Below are positions 35,589-44,999 of a stretch of 64,000 nt of DNA, piece after piece; positions within the stretch are counted from its first letter, which is position 1, and each line of letters opens with the position of its first letter. The stretch is from positions 1 through 64,000 of the forward strand of contig DAOQAK010000013.1 of assembly GCA_035353855.1 (NCBI GenBank), given 5' to 3'. The translations under genes were made by a program, and so were the position numbers. The DNA comes from Bacteroidales bacterium. Its GTDB lineage: Bacteria > Bacteroidota > Bacteroidia > Bacteroidales > CG2-30-32-10. The notes beneath the pieces are model-generated. The model searched no databases. It worked only from the letters and a program-made list of their open reading frames with translations, and was not told where the DNA came from.

Positions 35589-38252
35589 TTATATGGTATC
35601 TTCGTTTGGAAGAGGAAGTTTTTCTTTGTTACAGATTTCCTGTAGTCTTCCAATTGACCATTCCGATTTATATTCATAAAAATATCCGAAAGGTTTTTTT
35701 AAAAGATCAATTAAATATAATGTTTCCGAATCAATATCGCAGCTATTATTTTTTTTCAGAGAATCCCATTCTTTAAAAAAAAGTTTTAATGTCATAAAAA
35801 CAGTAGGCTCAATATGTGAAAGATTCACATTACTTATTCCTTCGTTAAGTATTTCTTTTCTTGCCCTGTTGATATGTCTTTCGCCGAGATCATTCAACAC
35901 CTGTAAATATTTTTCAAACAGGATATATTCATTAAGCAGAAAAATGATTTCATCATCATCCATTTTCTTCCAGAATTCAACAGGGTGCTGAATACAAATA
36001 AATCGTCCCAACATGAATGAACCCGCTGTATATCCTTTAATTCCCTGGATTTTACATATTTTTATAATTTTTTTAAAAAAAACTACTTTCCTGTCAATAG
36101 TAAAAAGCTCGTAAATCATGTGCTGGTCCTGATGTGCGCCTAATTCACTTTTTAAAATTTGTTCAATATAAAGGTTTATGTTTGAGTCAAACCAGTTGTT
36201 TGCAAGGTTTTTTGCTTTTTCATTATTTTTCTGAAGGTCGTTACGTACAATTTTAATAAGATCATTCAGCGATTCAATTTCGCCATAATCAAGCGACTTG
36301 ATAATGGTCTGATATTTTTTATATGCTTCTTTCATATTGAAAAAAACTTTTTCTTCTTTTTCTATAAGATCAAGTTTCTTTCCTTCGAGGTATTTCTGAA
36401 AACGTGCAGGAGCATAACTTGCTTTCCCGATATAAATATTACGGTACTTGCTTGACAATGTGATCCAGTCGCCCTCATTAATTTTTTGCCCGTCTTTATT
36501 TATTAATGCGGAACTTAAAAGTTTTACCTGGTATTTATTTAAATTAATAAATGCAGGAACGCCATAACCCAGGCATGATGTAACAACATGAACAGCAGCA
36601 GGCGTAAGACTTATAATAGCATCCAGTTCTTTTAAAAAAATGGTATCAGAGGGGACAAAGGTTTCTTTGCATAAACAAACTTTCTCTCCTTTTCCTTTTG
36701 CTTTCATTGCTTCTGAAGCAGAAAAAAATATTCTGGCAGTAACTGCCGAACGCGGTAATACCGAGATCCCTTTACAGAAGTTTGTCATTTTTGGAAATGA
36801 TTTATCATCTATTCGTTCGGAGAATATTTGTTTCAAATGATATGGCTGAATAAGATTTATCACTCTTTCACCTGATATAACACCATGCTCGTACATATCG
36901 ATAGAAGACAAAAGAGTAGATCGACCGGTAAGCTCGGAAGGATTTAATTGCAAGATAGCAAAAAGATAAGTGTCTTTATATGTTTCTGCTGCAAACTCAA
37001 TAGTTACGGGCGATTCAAGTGATGCTTCCAGCTTTGATAAGCAGGGAACAAAATGATATACTGCCGGAAAGGTATTTTTTATTTCTTCTCTGTCAACAAA
37101 TTCTGTGTCTGTCCTGTCAATATTCCCGGTCATTATATCATCACCAAACATATTTCTTACACTTTCGATCTGCATTCCCAGTCCGGTGCGGGAATGGCGG
37201 GAATATAGAACACCGGGATAAGACTCGTCGTTACGCACTGTCCATACCATTTTTTGCATTATAATGGAAGGATATGAAATATCACCTTTTCTAAGAGTAT
37301 ATATGATGTCCTGATTTTTTAGAAAAAAATCATTTATGGTGTTTACAAAAAATGAGACCTGGAGGTAAGGATCCTTTAGTATTTCTTTATTTTTCTGGCT
37401 TATTTCTTCTACTAATGCATTTATTTTTTTATCAATATCGGTGATCGAGAAATAGGAAGTTATCGGGTTACAAAATTCCATGGAAGTATTTTGCGGAAAT
37501 AAAGTTTTGTAGATGGTTTGTAAATTATTAATACATATTTTTCCTGCAACCACTACTCCATATTTTGTTTTCAGTGCATTGTAAACCGTTTCGTTAATAC
37601 CTACATTCAAATATGTGGGCAAAAATCCGGGAATATAAAATGATGTTGCTGAGCGCATGGCAAAAATCAAGGGATTTACTTTATCGCCCAGTTTTGAACC
37701 GGTCATTTTTTCAAGGTTTTCAATTGCATTTATTATGTGTTTATTTCTTTCCTGTTCGCTTAAGAAAAATGTTTTTGAAGTAAGAACACAAAAATCGGGT
37801 ACAGGAAATAATCGTTGTATCAAATCCAATAAAATAGAACCTTTTTGACTGATCTCGTCCTCGCCATATTTCTTGAATGTTGATGAGGGAACTACAAAAT
37901 CATTTTCTACGAAAGAAATATTTTTTAATTGTTCTTGTTTTTGAGATTTATATTTTTTGATTGACTGTTCAATAATTTTAATTGATCCAGGTATTCCTTC
38001 ATTTAAATTTAACAAATGTTGCAGGTATATTTTCCCTTGTTCTTTATCAGTATCGCATAAGTAAGGGATATCAAAAAAATGCGCTTTAATGATTTTAGGC
38101 TGTGAATGGGGAGCTTCTATATATTCGATTTCCGGTTGCTGATAATTATTCAGTAAATTGAAATCAGGATGGTCTTCAATAAAATACCTAAGCGTGTTAT
38201 AATTTAAATAATTAGCTTTTACATTATAATCATATATTTTTGTACTATTCAT
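35589..38252 (-). CDS. PPDK-like phosphotransferase without the PEP-binding domain
   Basis: The 887-residue protein resembles pyruvate phosphate dikinase in its nucleotide-binding part (AMRSATSFYIPGFLPTYLNVG, which corresponds to the VRSGA...MPGMMDTVLNLG block; and GVLYSRHSRTG) and in the swivelling phosphohistidine domain. His555 in AAVHVVTSCLGYGVP aligns with the catalytic His of TSHAAVVARGMGKP. The PEP/pyruvate TIM barrel that should follow is absent; instead ~230 residues of charged helical sequence end the protein. The N-terminal ~140 residues are also non-standard. It may pass phosphate from ATP to an unknown acceptor. It is transcribed divergently from ispG. Confidence 0.75.
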   Translation of the reverse strand: MNSTKIYDYNVKANYLNYNTLRYFIEDHPDFNLLNNYQQPEIEYIEAPHSQPKIIKAHFFDIPYLCDTDKEQGKIYLQHLLNLNEGIPGSIKIIEQSIKKYKSQKQEQLKNISFVENDFVVPSSTFKKYGEDEISQKGSILLDLIQRLFPVPDFCVLTSKTFFLSEQERNKHIINAIENLEKMTGSKLGDKVNPLIFAMRSATSFYIPGFLPTYLNVGINETVYNALKTKYGVVVAGKICINNLQTIYKTLFPQNTSMEFCNPITSYFSITDIDKKINALVEEISQKNKEILKDPYLQVSFFVNTINDFFLKNQDIIYTLRKGDISYPSIIMQKMVWTVRNDESYPGVLYSRHSRTGLGMQIESVRNMFGDDIMTGNIDRTDTEFVDREEIKNTFPAVYHFVPCLSKLEASLESPVTIEFAAETYKDTYLFAILQLNPSELTGRSTLLSSIDMYEHGVISGERVINLIQPYHLKQIFSERIDDKSFPKMTNFCKGISVLPRSAVTARIFFSASEAMKAKGKGEKVCLCKETFVPSDTIFLKELDAIISLTPAAVHVVTSCLGYGVPAFINLNKYQVKLLSSALINKDGQKINEGDWITLSSKYRNIYIGKASYAPARFQKYLEGKKLDLIEKEEKVFFNMKEAYKKYQTIIKSLDYGEIESLNDLIKIVRNDLQKNNEKAKNLANNWFDSNINLYIEQILKSELGAHQDQHMIYELFTIDRKVVFFKKIIKICKIQGIKGYTAGSFMLGRFICIQHPVEFWKKMDDDEIIFLLNEYILFEKYLQVLNDLGERHINRARKEILNEGISNVNLSHIEPTVFMTLKLFFKEWDSLKKNNSCDIDSETLYLIDLLKKPFGYFYEYKSEWSIGRLQEICNKEKLPLPNEDTI

Positions 38253-38381
38253 TTGATTTAAATGATTAAATCATTCCTTCAAAGTTAAATCAATTTTATT
38301 ATTTAAACAGCGATTAACCAAGTTTATTTTTAAAAGTTACATAAATTAATATGTTCCGGTTATAGATAGAAATGTTTTGCT

Positions 38382-38389
38382 TAAATTTG
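38382..38389 (+). promoter_or_regulatory. Bacteroidota -7 box upstream of ispG
   Basis: TAAATTTG is an exact TAnnTTTG match 23 bases before the TTG start of ispG. The -33 element is not clear. Confidence 0.4.
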
Positions 38390-38412
38390 TTCTTCTGTAA
38401 AAGCAATAAAAT

Positions 38413-40254
38413 TTGAAGCCCGATTACAAATATTGCAACAGTCTTACCAACTATTCACGCTTTAAAACCCGTGTAATTAATATTGGCAATGTGCCTATGG
38501 GTGGGCATTTCCCGGTACGTATCCAGTCGATGACCAACACCAATACATTGGATACACAGGCAACGGTTGAGCAATCCATTCGTTTAATTGAAGCCGGTTG
38601 CGAATATGTTCGGATTACCGCACAGGGAACCAGGGAAGCAGAAAACCTGGCTCGTATAAAAAAAGAACTTCAGGCAAAAGGATATGATGTTCCTCTTATA
38701 GCCGATATACATTTTAATCCGGCTGCTGCCGAAATAGCAGCAAGCATTGTGGAGAAAGTTCGCATCAATCCGGGGAATTACACCGACAAAAAGAAATTTG
38801 AAAAAATAGAATATACCGAAAGCGAGTACCAGGAAGAGATAAATAAAATCAAAGAACGCATATCGCCTTTAATAAAAATTTGTAAAGAACACGGAACTGC
38901 TATTCGTATTGGTACTAATCACGGTTCTTTATCCGATCGTATTATGAGCCGTTACGGTGATACATCACAGGGAATGGTTGAATCGGCTCTTGAATTTATA
39001 AGAATTTGCGAAGATTTAAGTTTTGGAAATCTTGTTCTTTCTATGAAAGCAAGCAACATAAAAATTATGGTTGAAGCTTATCGTTTGCTTGTTCATCGTA
39101 TGATGAAAGCAGGAATGGATTATCCATTACATGTTGGCGTTACTGAAGCAGGCTCAGGCGATGAAGGCAGAATAAAATCGGCTGCCGGAATTGGCGCATT
39201 GCTCGAAGATGGAATTGGCGATACCATCCGTGTTTCGCTTACTGAAAAACCGGAAGCAGAAATCCCTGTAGCGAAAATTCTGATTAACAGATATACCAAT
39301 CGTTATTATCACGGAACGATTGAAGATGTCCAGGAATCGCTTGTAAATCCTTTTGAGTTTTATAAGCGTCATTCAAACGAAATTTTAAATATAGGAAAAG
39401 ATAATTCGCCTGTTGTGATTTCAACTGCAAATACTGGTGAAGCATGTAATGCCGATTATGTTTTTGTAAATGGTTTTTCAGGAACAGAAAAAAATAAATT
39501 TTCAATTATTGATGCTTCTGACTGGAAGAAAAAAGAAAATAGTTTTCCGTTATTTTCAATTGAAAATTATTTTAAATCAAAAAAGAAATCGAAGGAACTG
39601 AATTTTATTTTAGCAACACCGGATTCGCTTTCATCTGAAAAAATAGAAAAAATAAAAAATGATTCCACAGTTGTTCTTGTTGTAGAATCAAATAATTTAC
39701 ATGGCGCCGCTGAAACAAGAAAAATATTTTTCAACCTCATAGCATCGCATTGCAAATGTCCTGTGATTATTAAAAGAAATTATTTAGATGTTACCGAAGA
39801 GGAATTTAAAATACAGGCAGCAACGGATATTTCATTGCTTCTGGTTGATGGGTTGGGCGATGGAATATGGCTCGGAGCAAAAGATGTAGAAACAAAAAAG
39901 ATTGAAAAATTTTCTTTCGATATTTTACAGGCAACCGGCGCCAGGATTTATAAAACAGAATATATTTCCTGTCCTACTTGTGGCAGAACATCCTATAATA
40001 TTTTAGAAACTCTTGAGCGGGTTAAGCAGTATACAGGGCATTTAAAGGGATTAAAAATTGCCATCATGGGATGCGTGGTGAATGGTCCCGGCGAAATGGC
40101 CGATGCTGATTATGGATATGTGGGAAGTTTGCCCGGGAAAATAAATTTGTACAAAGGGAAAAATCTTGTTCGTCGTAACATTGATGAAACAGAAGCGCTG
40201 GATGTATTAATTGAATTAATAAAAGAGAATGGCGATTGGGTTGAGGAAAAATAA
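38413..40254 (+). CDS. ispG: 4-hydroxy-3-methylbut-2-enyl diphosphate synthase, long form
   Basis: The 613-residue protein is the long IspG (GcpE) found in Bacteroidota, chlamydiae and plants, with TIM barrel (~1-280), an inserted A* domain (~300-510) and the C-terminal [4Fe-4S] domain. Cluster ligands are visible in SCPTCGRTSYN and GCVVNGPGE. N-terminal blocks PVRIQSMTNTNT and YVRITAQGTREAENL are typical. It performs the penultimate step of the MEP isoprenoid pathway. The start is TTG (38413), supported by the box at 38382 and by the conserved DYKYCNSLTNYSRF that follows. A degraded copy of its 5' end lies at 35447-35546. Confidence 0.95.
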   Translation: MKPDYKYCNSLTNYSRFKTRVINIGNVPMGGHFPVRIQSMTNTNTLDTQATVEQSIRLIEAGCEYVRITAQGTREAENLARIKKELQAKGYDVPLIADIHFNPAAAEIAASIVEKVRINPGNYTDKKKFEKIEYTESEYQEEINKIKERISPLIKICKEHGTAIRIGTNHGSLSDRIMSRYGDTSQGMVESALEFIRICEDLSFGNLVLSMKASNIKIMVEAYRLLVHRMMKAGMDYPLHVGVTEAGSGDEGRIKSAAGIGALLEDGIGDTIRVSLTEKPEAEIPVAKILINRYTNRYYHGTIEDVQESLVNPFEFYKRHSNEILNIGKDNSPVVISTANTGEACNADYVFVNGFSGTEKNKFSIIDASDWKKKENSFPLFSIENYFKSKKKSKELNFILATPDSLSSEKIEKIKNDSTVVLVVESNNLHGAAETRKIFFNLIASHCKCPVIIKRNYLDVTEEEFKIQAATDISLLLVDGLGDGIWLGAKDVETKKIEKFSFDILQATGARIYKTEYISCPTCGRTSYNILETLERVKQYTGHLKGLKIAIMGCVVNGPGEMADADYGYVGSLPGKINLYKGKNLVRRNIDETEALDVLIELIKENGDWVEEK

Positions 40255-40302
40255 GTACGTTAGATTTTTTTACAAAAAAATTATAAAAATATAAATATAC
40301 TT

Positions 40303-40591
40303 ATCATGAAATATCCATGCAAACTTAAATTTGCGTCAACCATGATGAATAAATTAAAAAAGGAATTTCATTCGGGTTTTACTTTAGCATGGATATTCAC
40401 GAGCAAGCTAGTGTTGCGCCCCGATGAATATCGGGGGTGGGAGCGAGCCTGCCCGACTGGCAAGGCGGGTAACAAAAAATATCATTTCAGATATACCGAC
40501 AGAAAAGAGTTTTGCAAAAATATTTTTTGTTTTCTGTACGGTATAACTCGTTCTAAACAGTTTTGCCTTTGCAAACCTGCTAAGAACGAGT
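40303..40591. repeat. Array of four imperfect hairpins in the ispG-lipoprotein gap
   Basis: The 377-base gap has no believable gene. Four inverted repeats follow one another: 40304-40325 with 40381-40402 (tatccatgc / gcatggata core); 40419-40425 with 40430-40436 (ccccgat / atcgggg); 40492-40506 with 40530-40545 (tataccgacagaaaa, one insertion); 40546-40554 with 40583-40591 (actcgttct / agaacgagt). This could be a composite of mobile palindromes or a structured RNA. Confidence 0.5.
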
Positions 40592-40631
40592 ATAACATAC
40601 AGATTTTATATACATTTTAATTTTTATACAG

Positions 40632-41201
40632 ATGAAAAATAAATTTAAAAATTTAGGATTTCTATTTGTTTTTACCACACTCTTTATAGTTCTTACAAGC
40701 AGTTGTTCTAAAAAAGATGATACTTCTACCGAAATCAGTGATGATAATTTTTATCAGCAGACTGGCGCTGCAATAGTAAGTTGCTATGTCAATATTTTTA
40801 ATGAAGTACTTGATAATGTTCCGGTGGGAACACAGGACACAACAGTTAACTTATTCGGAGGAACAATTGTTATAACAGGCAGCGATGGTTATGATACCAT
40901 AAACCATGTAACAACTACCGATCTTCTTTTTACGATGACTGGTATTAAATATTCATACACCAATACCAATAGCGATAAGCCATGGATTACCGAAGTAACG
41001 TTAACCGGTGCTACTACATATTCAGGGAGTTTCTCCAGTAGTTTTAAAGATGTAAATCATCATTCAGATAATTTGAAAATCAAAGGTTCGGTTACTTATG
41101 ATGACGCTGTAAGAAATATTGACGACGCGGGAGTTGTAGACATTGTACGTAAAACCGCTACAACAACTGTAACTATTTTTGGTCATACGGTTGCATGGTA
41201 A
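40632..41201 (+). CDS. Lipoprotein of unknown function
   Basis: The 189-residue protein has a lipoprotein signal with lipobox LTSSC (Cys ~25) followed by SKKDDTS, a typical Bacteroidota outer-membrane lipoprotein start. The remainder is a beta-rich domain with many Thr and Asp residues (TGSDGYDTINHVTTTDLLFT, TGATTYSGSFSSSF). I recognise no family. It stands alone and is convergent with the glycosyltransferase gene. Confidence 0.6.
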   Translation: MKNKFKNLGFLFVFTTLFIVLTSSCSKKDDTSTEISDDNFYQQTGAAIVSCYVNIFNEVLDNVPVGTQDTTVNLFGGTIVITGSDGYDTINHVTTTDLLFTMTGIKYSYTNTNSDKPWITEVTLTGATTYSGSFSSSFKDVNHHSDNLKIKGSVTYDDAVRNIDDAGVVDIVRKTATTTVTIFGHTVAW

Positions 41202-41299
41202 ATAAAACATTGCCAAGAAAACGAACAAAACACCGCAATTATAAAAAAGTTCCTGAAAGTATTGATTGAAAAATATGGGGATTGAAGAATAATAAATGA

Positions 41300-43123
41300 T
41301 CAATCCTTTATTTCAAAAAGTGAGCAATTTCCAAAAAGGCTATATTTTGTTTTATCAATATTCCAAACATATGCTGTTATTTTGGCTGCATCTCCGGGTA
41401 TTTTATGAATTAATAATCCATTCACAAAATTATTTTTTTCTCCTTTATATTTTAATTTCAACCAATTTAAAGCAATGAATTTATAACAAACATTTTTATT
41501 GTTATTATCATTAATTTGTATTACAATTCTTGAATTAAATGGTTCTGATTCCGCATCAATTGTCATTTTAAATCCTAAATAAATAGATTTGTTAATATAA
41601 GGCAATGCTGAAAATTCTTTAATATTAAAATATTCGTTTGATGTTTCTGAATTAGTAGAGAAAGTTGTATCATTTATGAATACTTTATTTAAAAACTTTT
41701 TGCGTTTTAATAATGAAAGATTAGAGTATTTATCATAATCAATACGATCATATAATTTTAACCAGTTAGGATTTTCGTTAATGTCGACAATCTGGAAATC
41801 TTCATCATCATTTGGATAATCAAAAAAATCGACAACACTTAAATTAGCATTATTAGCATAAATTTGGTATGCCCAACAATAACATCTTATTTCAGAACCA
41901 CCAATTGTTTTTGGAAAATCGCCTTTTATATGTTCAGCATTTACCTTATTAAAAAAACTTTTAGGAATTTTTTGATCCATAAAAAACATATTGGCAGACA
42001 AATTCATGGAATAAAAAAAATGAATTGGGAAAAAGATAAAAATGAATCCTGTATAAGTAAAAAATTTGTAATGATATTTGATGTGCAGTTCATCTGCAAT
42101 GAAGAACAAACTAATGATAAATAAAGGATATAAATACAACGCAGTTCTATCATCAGGGTAATTAATCTGAAAAAATTTTGCTAAAACAAAAATTGAAGCG
42201 ATGCTTAAAATAAAAACTATGATTATAGAATATTTGAAATGGCTAATCAGTTTTAAGTTAAATTGTTTACGGACTAATATAATGAAAGAGATTAATAAAA
42301 AACCAAACAGTAAAAATGTAAGATATAAGAAAACAGGATTATTATAACCCGTAATCATTTTTAAAACAGTTTTTATTGTAACTTCAATAAATCCATTTAA
42401 ACTTCCGCAATCCAATAATCCTTTTTTATTTAATTGTAATAAATAACTTGTAAAATAAATTAATGGCACAAGTCCTATAAATAAAAAACCCGCAAAAATC
42501 TTTTTTCTATAAACAGATGATAAATTCTTTAATTGATTTAAAGTATTTGTAATTAAAAGAAAAATAATTATAAAAAAAATGGAGATCAATGTTAAATTGG
42601 CAGCAACAAATAAACATCCGAATATTAAACAATAAATGTTATATGATATTTTAGTTTCTTTTAAGGAATATACGAGGTAATATAACGAGGCAAACAAAAA
42701 TGCCATCGACATTCCATAACCCCTGGAGATTGTAAAAAAATCAATAAAATTATGAGTCAGTAATAAAGTAATAACAAAAGTGATTCGAAGAATTTTGTTC
42801 TTTATCTCATTGGATAATTTTAACAAATAAAATACGAAAACCGGGAATGTCAGTAAACTTCCGAGTCTTAAAGATAATTCAGAAAATCCAAATATGGAAT
42901 AAAATAAAGATGAAATCGCTGAGTTTAAAATATGATTATTTCCATATAGATATGCATAAAATGGAATGAAGTTTTTGGGTTGAACATAAAAATAAAATGT
43001 AGCAATTTCATCATGCACAAGAGGGATGTAATATGCTCTCAACCATAAGTAAATCCAAATAAGTAAAGAAAAAAGTAAAAAAAATTTTTTCTCAGGAAAA
43101 ATGGTTTTAAAAGTATGGAACAT
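41300..43123 (-). CDS. GT-C fold membrane glycosyltransferase (GT39-like)
   Basis: The 607-residue protein has about ten to twelve transmembrane helices in the first ~400 residues, then a soluble C-terminal domain (~200 residues). The first loop contains VHDEIATFYF, the acidic motif of GT-C lipid-linked sugar transferases such as ArnT/PMT, and GNNHILNSAISSLFYSIFG follows, as in the GT39 pattern. It would move a sugar from a polyprenyl carrier to an acceptor at the outer face of the inner membrane. The particular sugar and acceptor are unknown. Confidence 0.72.
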   Translation of the reverse strand: MFHTFKTIFPEKKFFLLFSLLIWIYLWLRAYYIPLVHDEIATFYFYVQPKNFIPFYAYLYGNNHILNSAISSLFYSIFGFSELSLRLGSLLTFPVFVFYLLKLSNEIKNKILRITFVITLLLTHNFIDFFTISRGYGMSMAFLFASLYYLVYSLKETKISYNIYCLIFGCLFVAANLTLISIFFIIIFLLITNTLNQLKNLSSVYRKKIFAGFLFIGLVPLIYFTSYLLQLNKKGLLDCGSLNGFIEVTIKTVLKMITGYNNPVFLYLTFLLFGFLLISFIILVRKQFNLKLISHFKYSIIIVFILSIASIFVLAKFFQINYPDDRTALYLYPLFIISLFFIADELHIKYHYKFFTYTGFIFIFFPIHFFYSMNLSANMFFMDQKIPKSFFNKVNAEHIKGDFPKTIGGSEIRCYCWAYQIYANNANLSVVDFFDYPNDDEDFQIVDINENPNWLKLYDRIDYDKYSNLSLLKRKKFLNKVFINDTTFSTNSETSNEYFNIKEFSALPYINKSIYLGFKMTIDAESEPFNSRIVIQINDNNNKNVCYKFIALNWLKLKYKGEKNNFVNGLLIHKIPGDAAKITAYVWNIDKTKYSLFGNCSLFEIKD

Positions 43124-43247
43124 ATTATTGAAATTTAATTCATAAAATAAGTGTATGAGTAGTTCATCTTTATTTTTAAGTTTGTTTTATTGCAATAATA
43201 GTAATCTTATTAATTAAATTAAAATTTGATTTGTCAGGCTTAAGTTA

Positions 43248-43841
43248 TCAATTGCAATTACAACTTGTGGAGAAAAATATTTTCGTATCAGGTAATAATC
43301 TTTCTATTTCTTCCTGTTGGTCATCATGAATGTTTATAACACGCAAATCCACTATTTTCAAGGTGTTTCGTAATTTTTTGATTTCTTCAGGAAATGCTTG
43401 TATTTCGTTTCCCCATAAATCAAGAAATGTAAGATTTGTCAAATTACCTATGGTTGGAGGTAGGTAAGCAATAATATTTTGGTTTAAAATAAGCTTGATG
43501 AGTTTGGTGCAATTGCCAATTTCATTATAAATGGTATCAATATTATTTGCCGAAACATCTAATATTTGAAGGTGTTTCAACGTATCTATCTCTTTAGGGA
43601 TTTCTTTCAGTTTGTTCTTACTTAAATTTAATTCCTGAAGATTTTTTAATTTATAAATTTCTTTCGGAAATTCTTTCAGTTTCTTTTTACGAAGATTCAA
43701 TCGATAAACTTTGTTTGGATTTTGTAATGCTTCTGAAAGTTCGGTATACTCGGTTTCATGTGCAAGAGTAATGGAATCGAGCAACTGTGCATTAACATTT
43801 CCTGCTAACAGAAATAATAAAATAAATGATAGATATTTCAT
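43248..43841 (-). CDS. Secreted leucine-rich-repeat protein
   Basis: The 197-residue protein has a signal peptide (MKYLSFILLFLLAGNVNAQ) and five leucine-rich repeats of about 23 residues: LKNLQELNLSKNKLKEIPKE, LKHLQILDVSANNIDTIYNE, and similar units up to LDLWGNEIQAFPEE. A short Cys tail (STSCNCN) ends it. Such proteins bind other proteins; the target is unknown. It lies 78 bases from ribF on the same strand. Confidence 0.82.
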   Translation of the reverse strand: MKYLSFILLFLLAGNVNAQLLDSITLAHETEYTELSEALQNPNKVYRLNLRKKKLKEFPKEIYKLKNLQELNLSKNKLKEIPKEIDTLKHLQILDVSANNIDTIYNEIGNCTKLIKLILNQNIIAYLPPTIGNLTNLTFLDLWGNEIQAFPEEIKKLRNTLKIVDLRVINIHDDQQEEIERLLPDTKIFFSTSCNCN

Positions 43842-43919
43842 AATCGTTTATTATGATTGATGATTATATGTATACAAAGTTGAGAAAAATCCATGATCTT
43901 TTATATGACAACTCATTTT

Positions 43920-44846
43920 TTACAATAATATTTTCAAAGCAGCTTCTTTATCAAGTATTAATTGTTCTTTCAGTTTATTTATATCCGGAAAGTAAATTTC
44001 ATTACGCAACCGCTCCATGAATAAAATAGTAATATTGCTATTGTATATTTCCCCTGAAAAATTAAAAATATTCACCTCGTTCACTCTTTTAGTACCTCCG
44101 ATTGTAGGGCGAATACCTGTGTTCAGCATTCCATTATAAACAGTATTATCAACAATTACTTTTACAGCATAAACTCCATCAGCAGGGATTAATTTATCTG
44201 TTTCATTAACTTCAATGTTAGCAGTAGGAAAGTTTAGTGTTCGTCCTAATCCGTTTCCCTTTACAACTTTTCCTGTAATAGAATAAAAATACCCAAGGTA
44301 TTTATTGGCTTTAGCAATTTCCCCGGCTAATAAAGCATTTCTTATTTTTGTAGAGCTTACCGCTTCTTCATTAATATATTGGGCAGAAACTTCTTCAATG
44401 TTAAATGAATATTTTTCCGAAAGATATTTTAAATGAGAAATGGAACCCTCCCTGTTATTGCCGAAATGGTGGTCGTAACCTATGACCAGCGTTGCCACTT
44501 TGATTTTATCTACCAAATAATCTTTTATGAATTTGTCATAAGGTATTTTTGAGAATTCCTTTGTGAAAGGAATAATTATAAGGTAATCGATGCCCAGAGG
44601 TTCAAAGAGTTTTATTTTTTCCTCGGTTGTATTGATAATGTATAATTTTTTCTTGTGATTGCAAAGCACAGCCTGTGGATGAGGCGAAAAAGTAATCGCT
44701 ACCGAATTACCGTTGATTTTTTTAGCTATAGTAATAATGCGCTCGATAATTGCTTTATGCCCGCAATGGACTCCGTCGAAAGAACCAATGGTAACTACAG
44801 GGTTAACAAAAACCGGTAATTTATCGATATTTCTGATTATTTTCAC
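43920..44846 (-). CDS. ribF: Bifunctional riboflavin kinase / FAD synthetase
   Basis: The chosen GTG start at 44846 gives 308 residues beginning VKIIRNIDKLP, the normal RibF length; the longer frame to 44909 has no family support. The N-terminal FAD synthetase domain has TIGSFDGVHCGHKAI and a GYDHHFGNNREGS segment. The C-terminal flavokinase domain has GRTLNFPTANIEV and GMLNTGIRPTIGG. It makes FMN and FAD from riboflavin. Confidence 0.95.
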   Translation of the reverse strand: MKIIRNIDKLPVFVNPVVTIGSFDGVHCGHKAIIERIITIAKKINGNSVAITFSPHPQAVLCNHKKKLYIINTTEEKIKLFEPLGIDYLIIIPFTKEFSKIPYDKFIKDYLVDKIKVATLVIGYDHHFGNNREGSISHLKYLSEKYSFNIEEVSAQYINEEAVSSTKIRNALLAGEIAKANKYLGYFYSITGKVVKGNGLGRTLNFPTANIEVNETDKLIPADGVYAVKVIVDNTVYNGMLNTGIRPTIGGTKRVNEVNIFNFSGEIYNSNITILFMERLRNEIYFPDINKLKEQLILDKEAALKILL

Positions 44847-44999
44847 TTTAACTGTTAAAATATTTTCGATGTAAAATTTATTGGTACTGCGAATTTTCAA
44901 AATTAGCAAAAATATTATTCCCTAAAGATTGCGTAAAACGAATAAATATTTTAATTTCGTTCGCAGAAAATGTTTTTGAACCTAAAATAAAATTCGAAT

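Noticed and set aside
40546..40591. Possible integron attC site (tataactcgttct ... agaacgagtataac)
   Set aside because: The ends are partly direct and not properly inverted, there is no cassette array and no integrase gene.
40306..40620. A 104-codon plus-strand frame in the ispG-lipoprotein gap
   Set aside because: It runs straight through four hairpins, has no family signal and its composition is unlike neighbouring genes.
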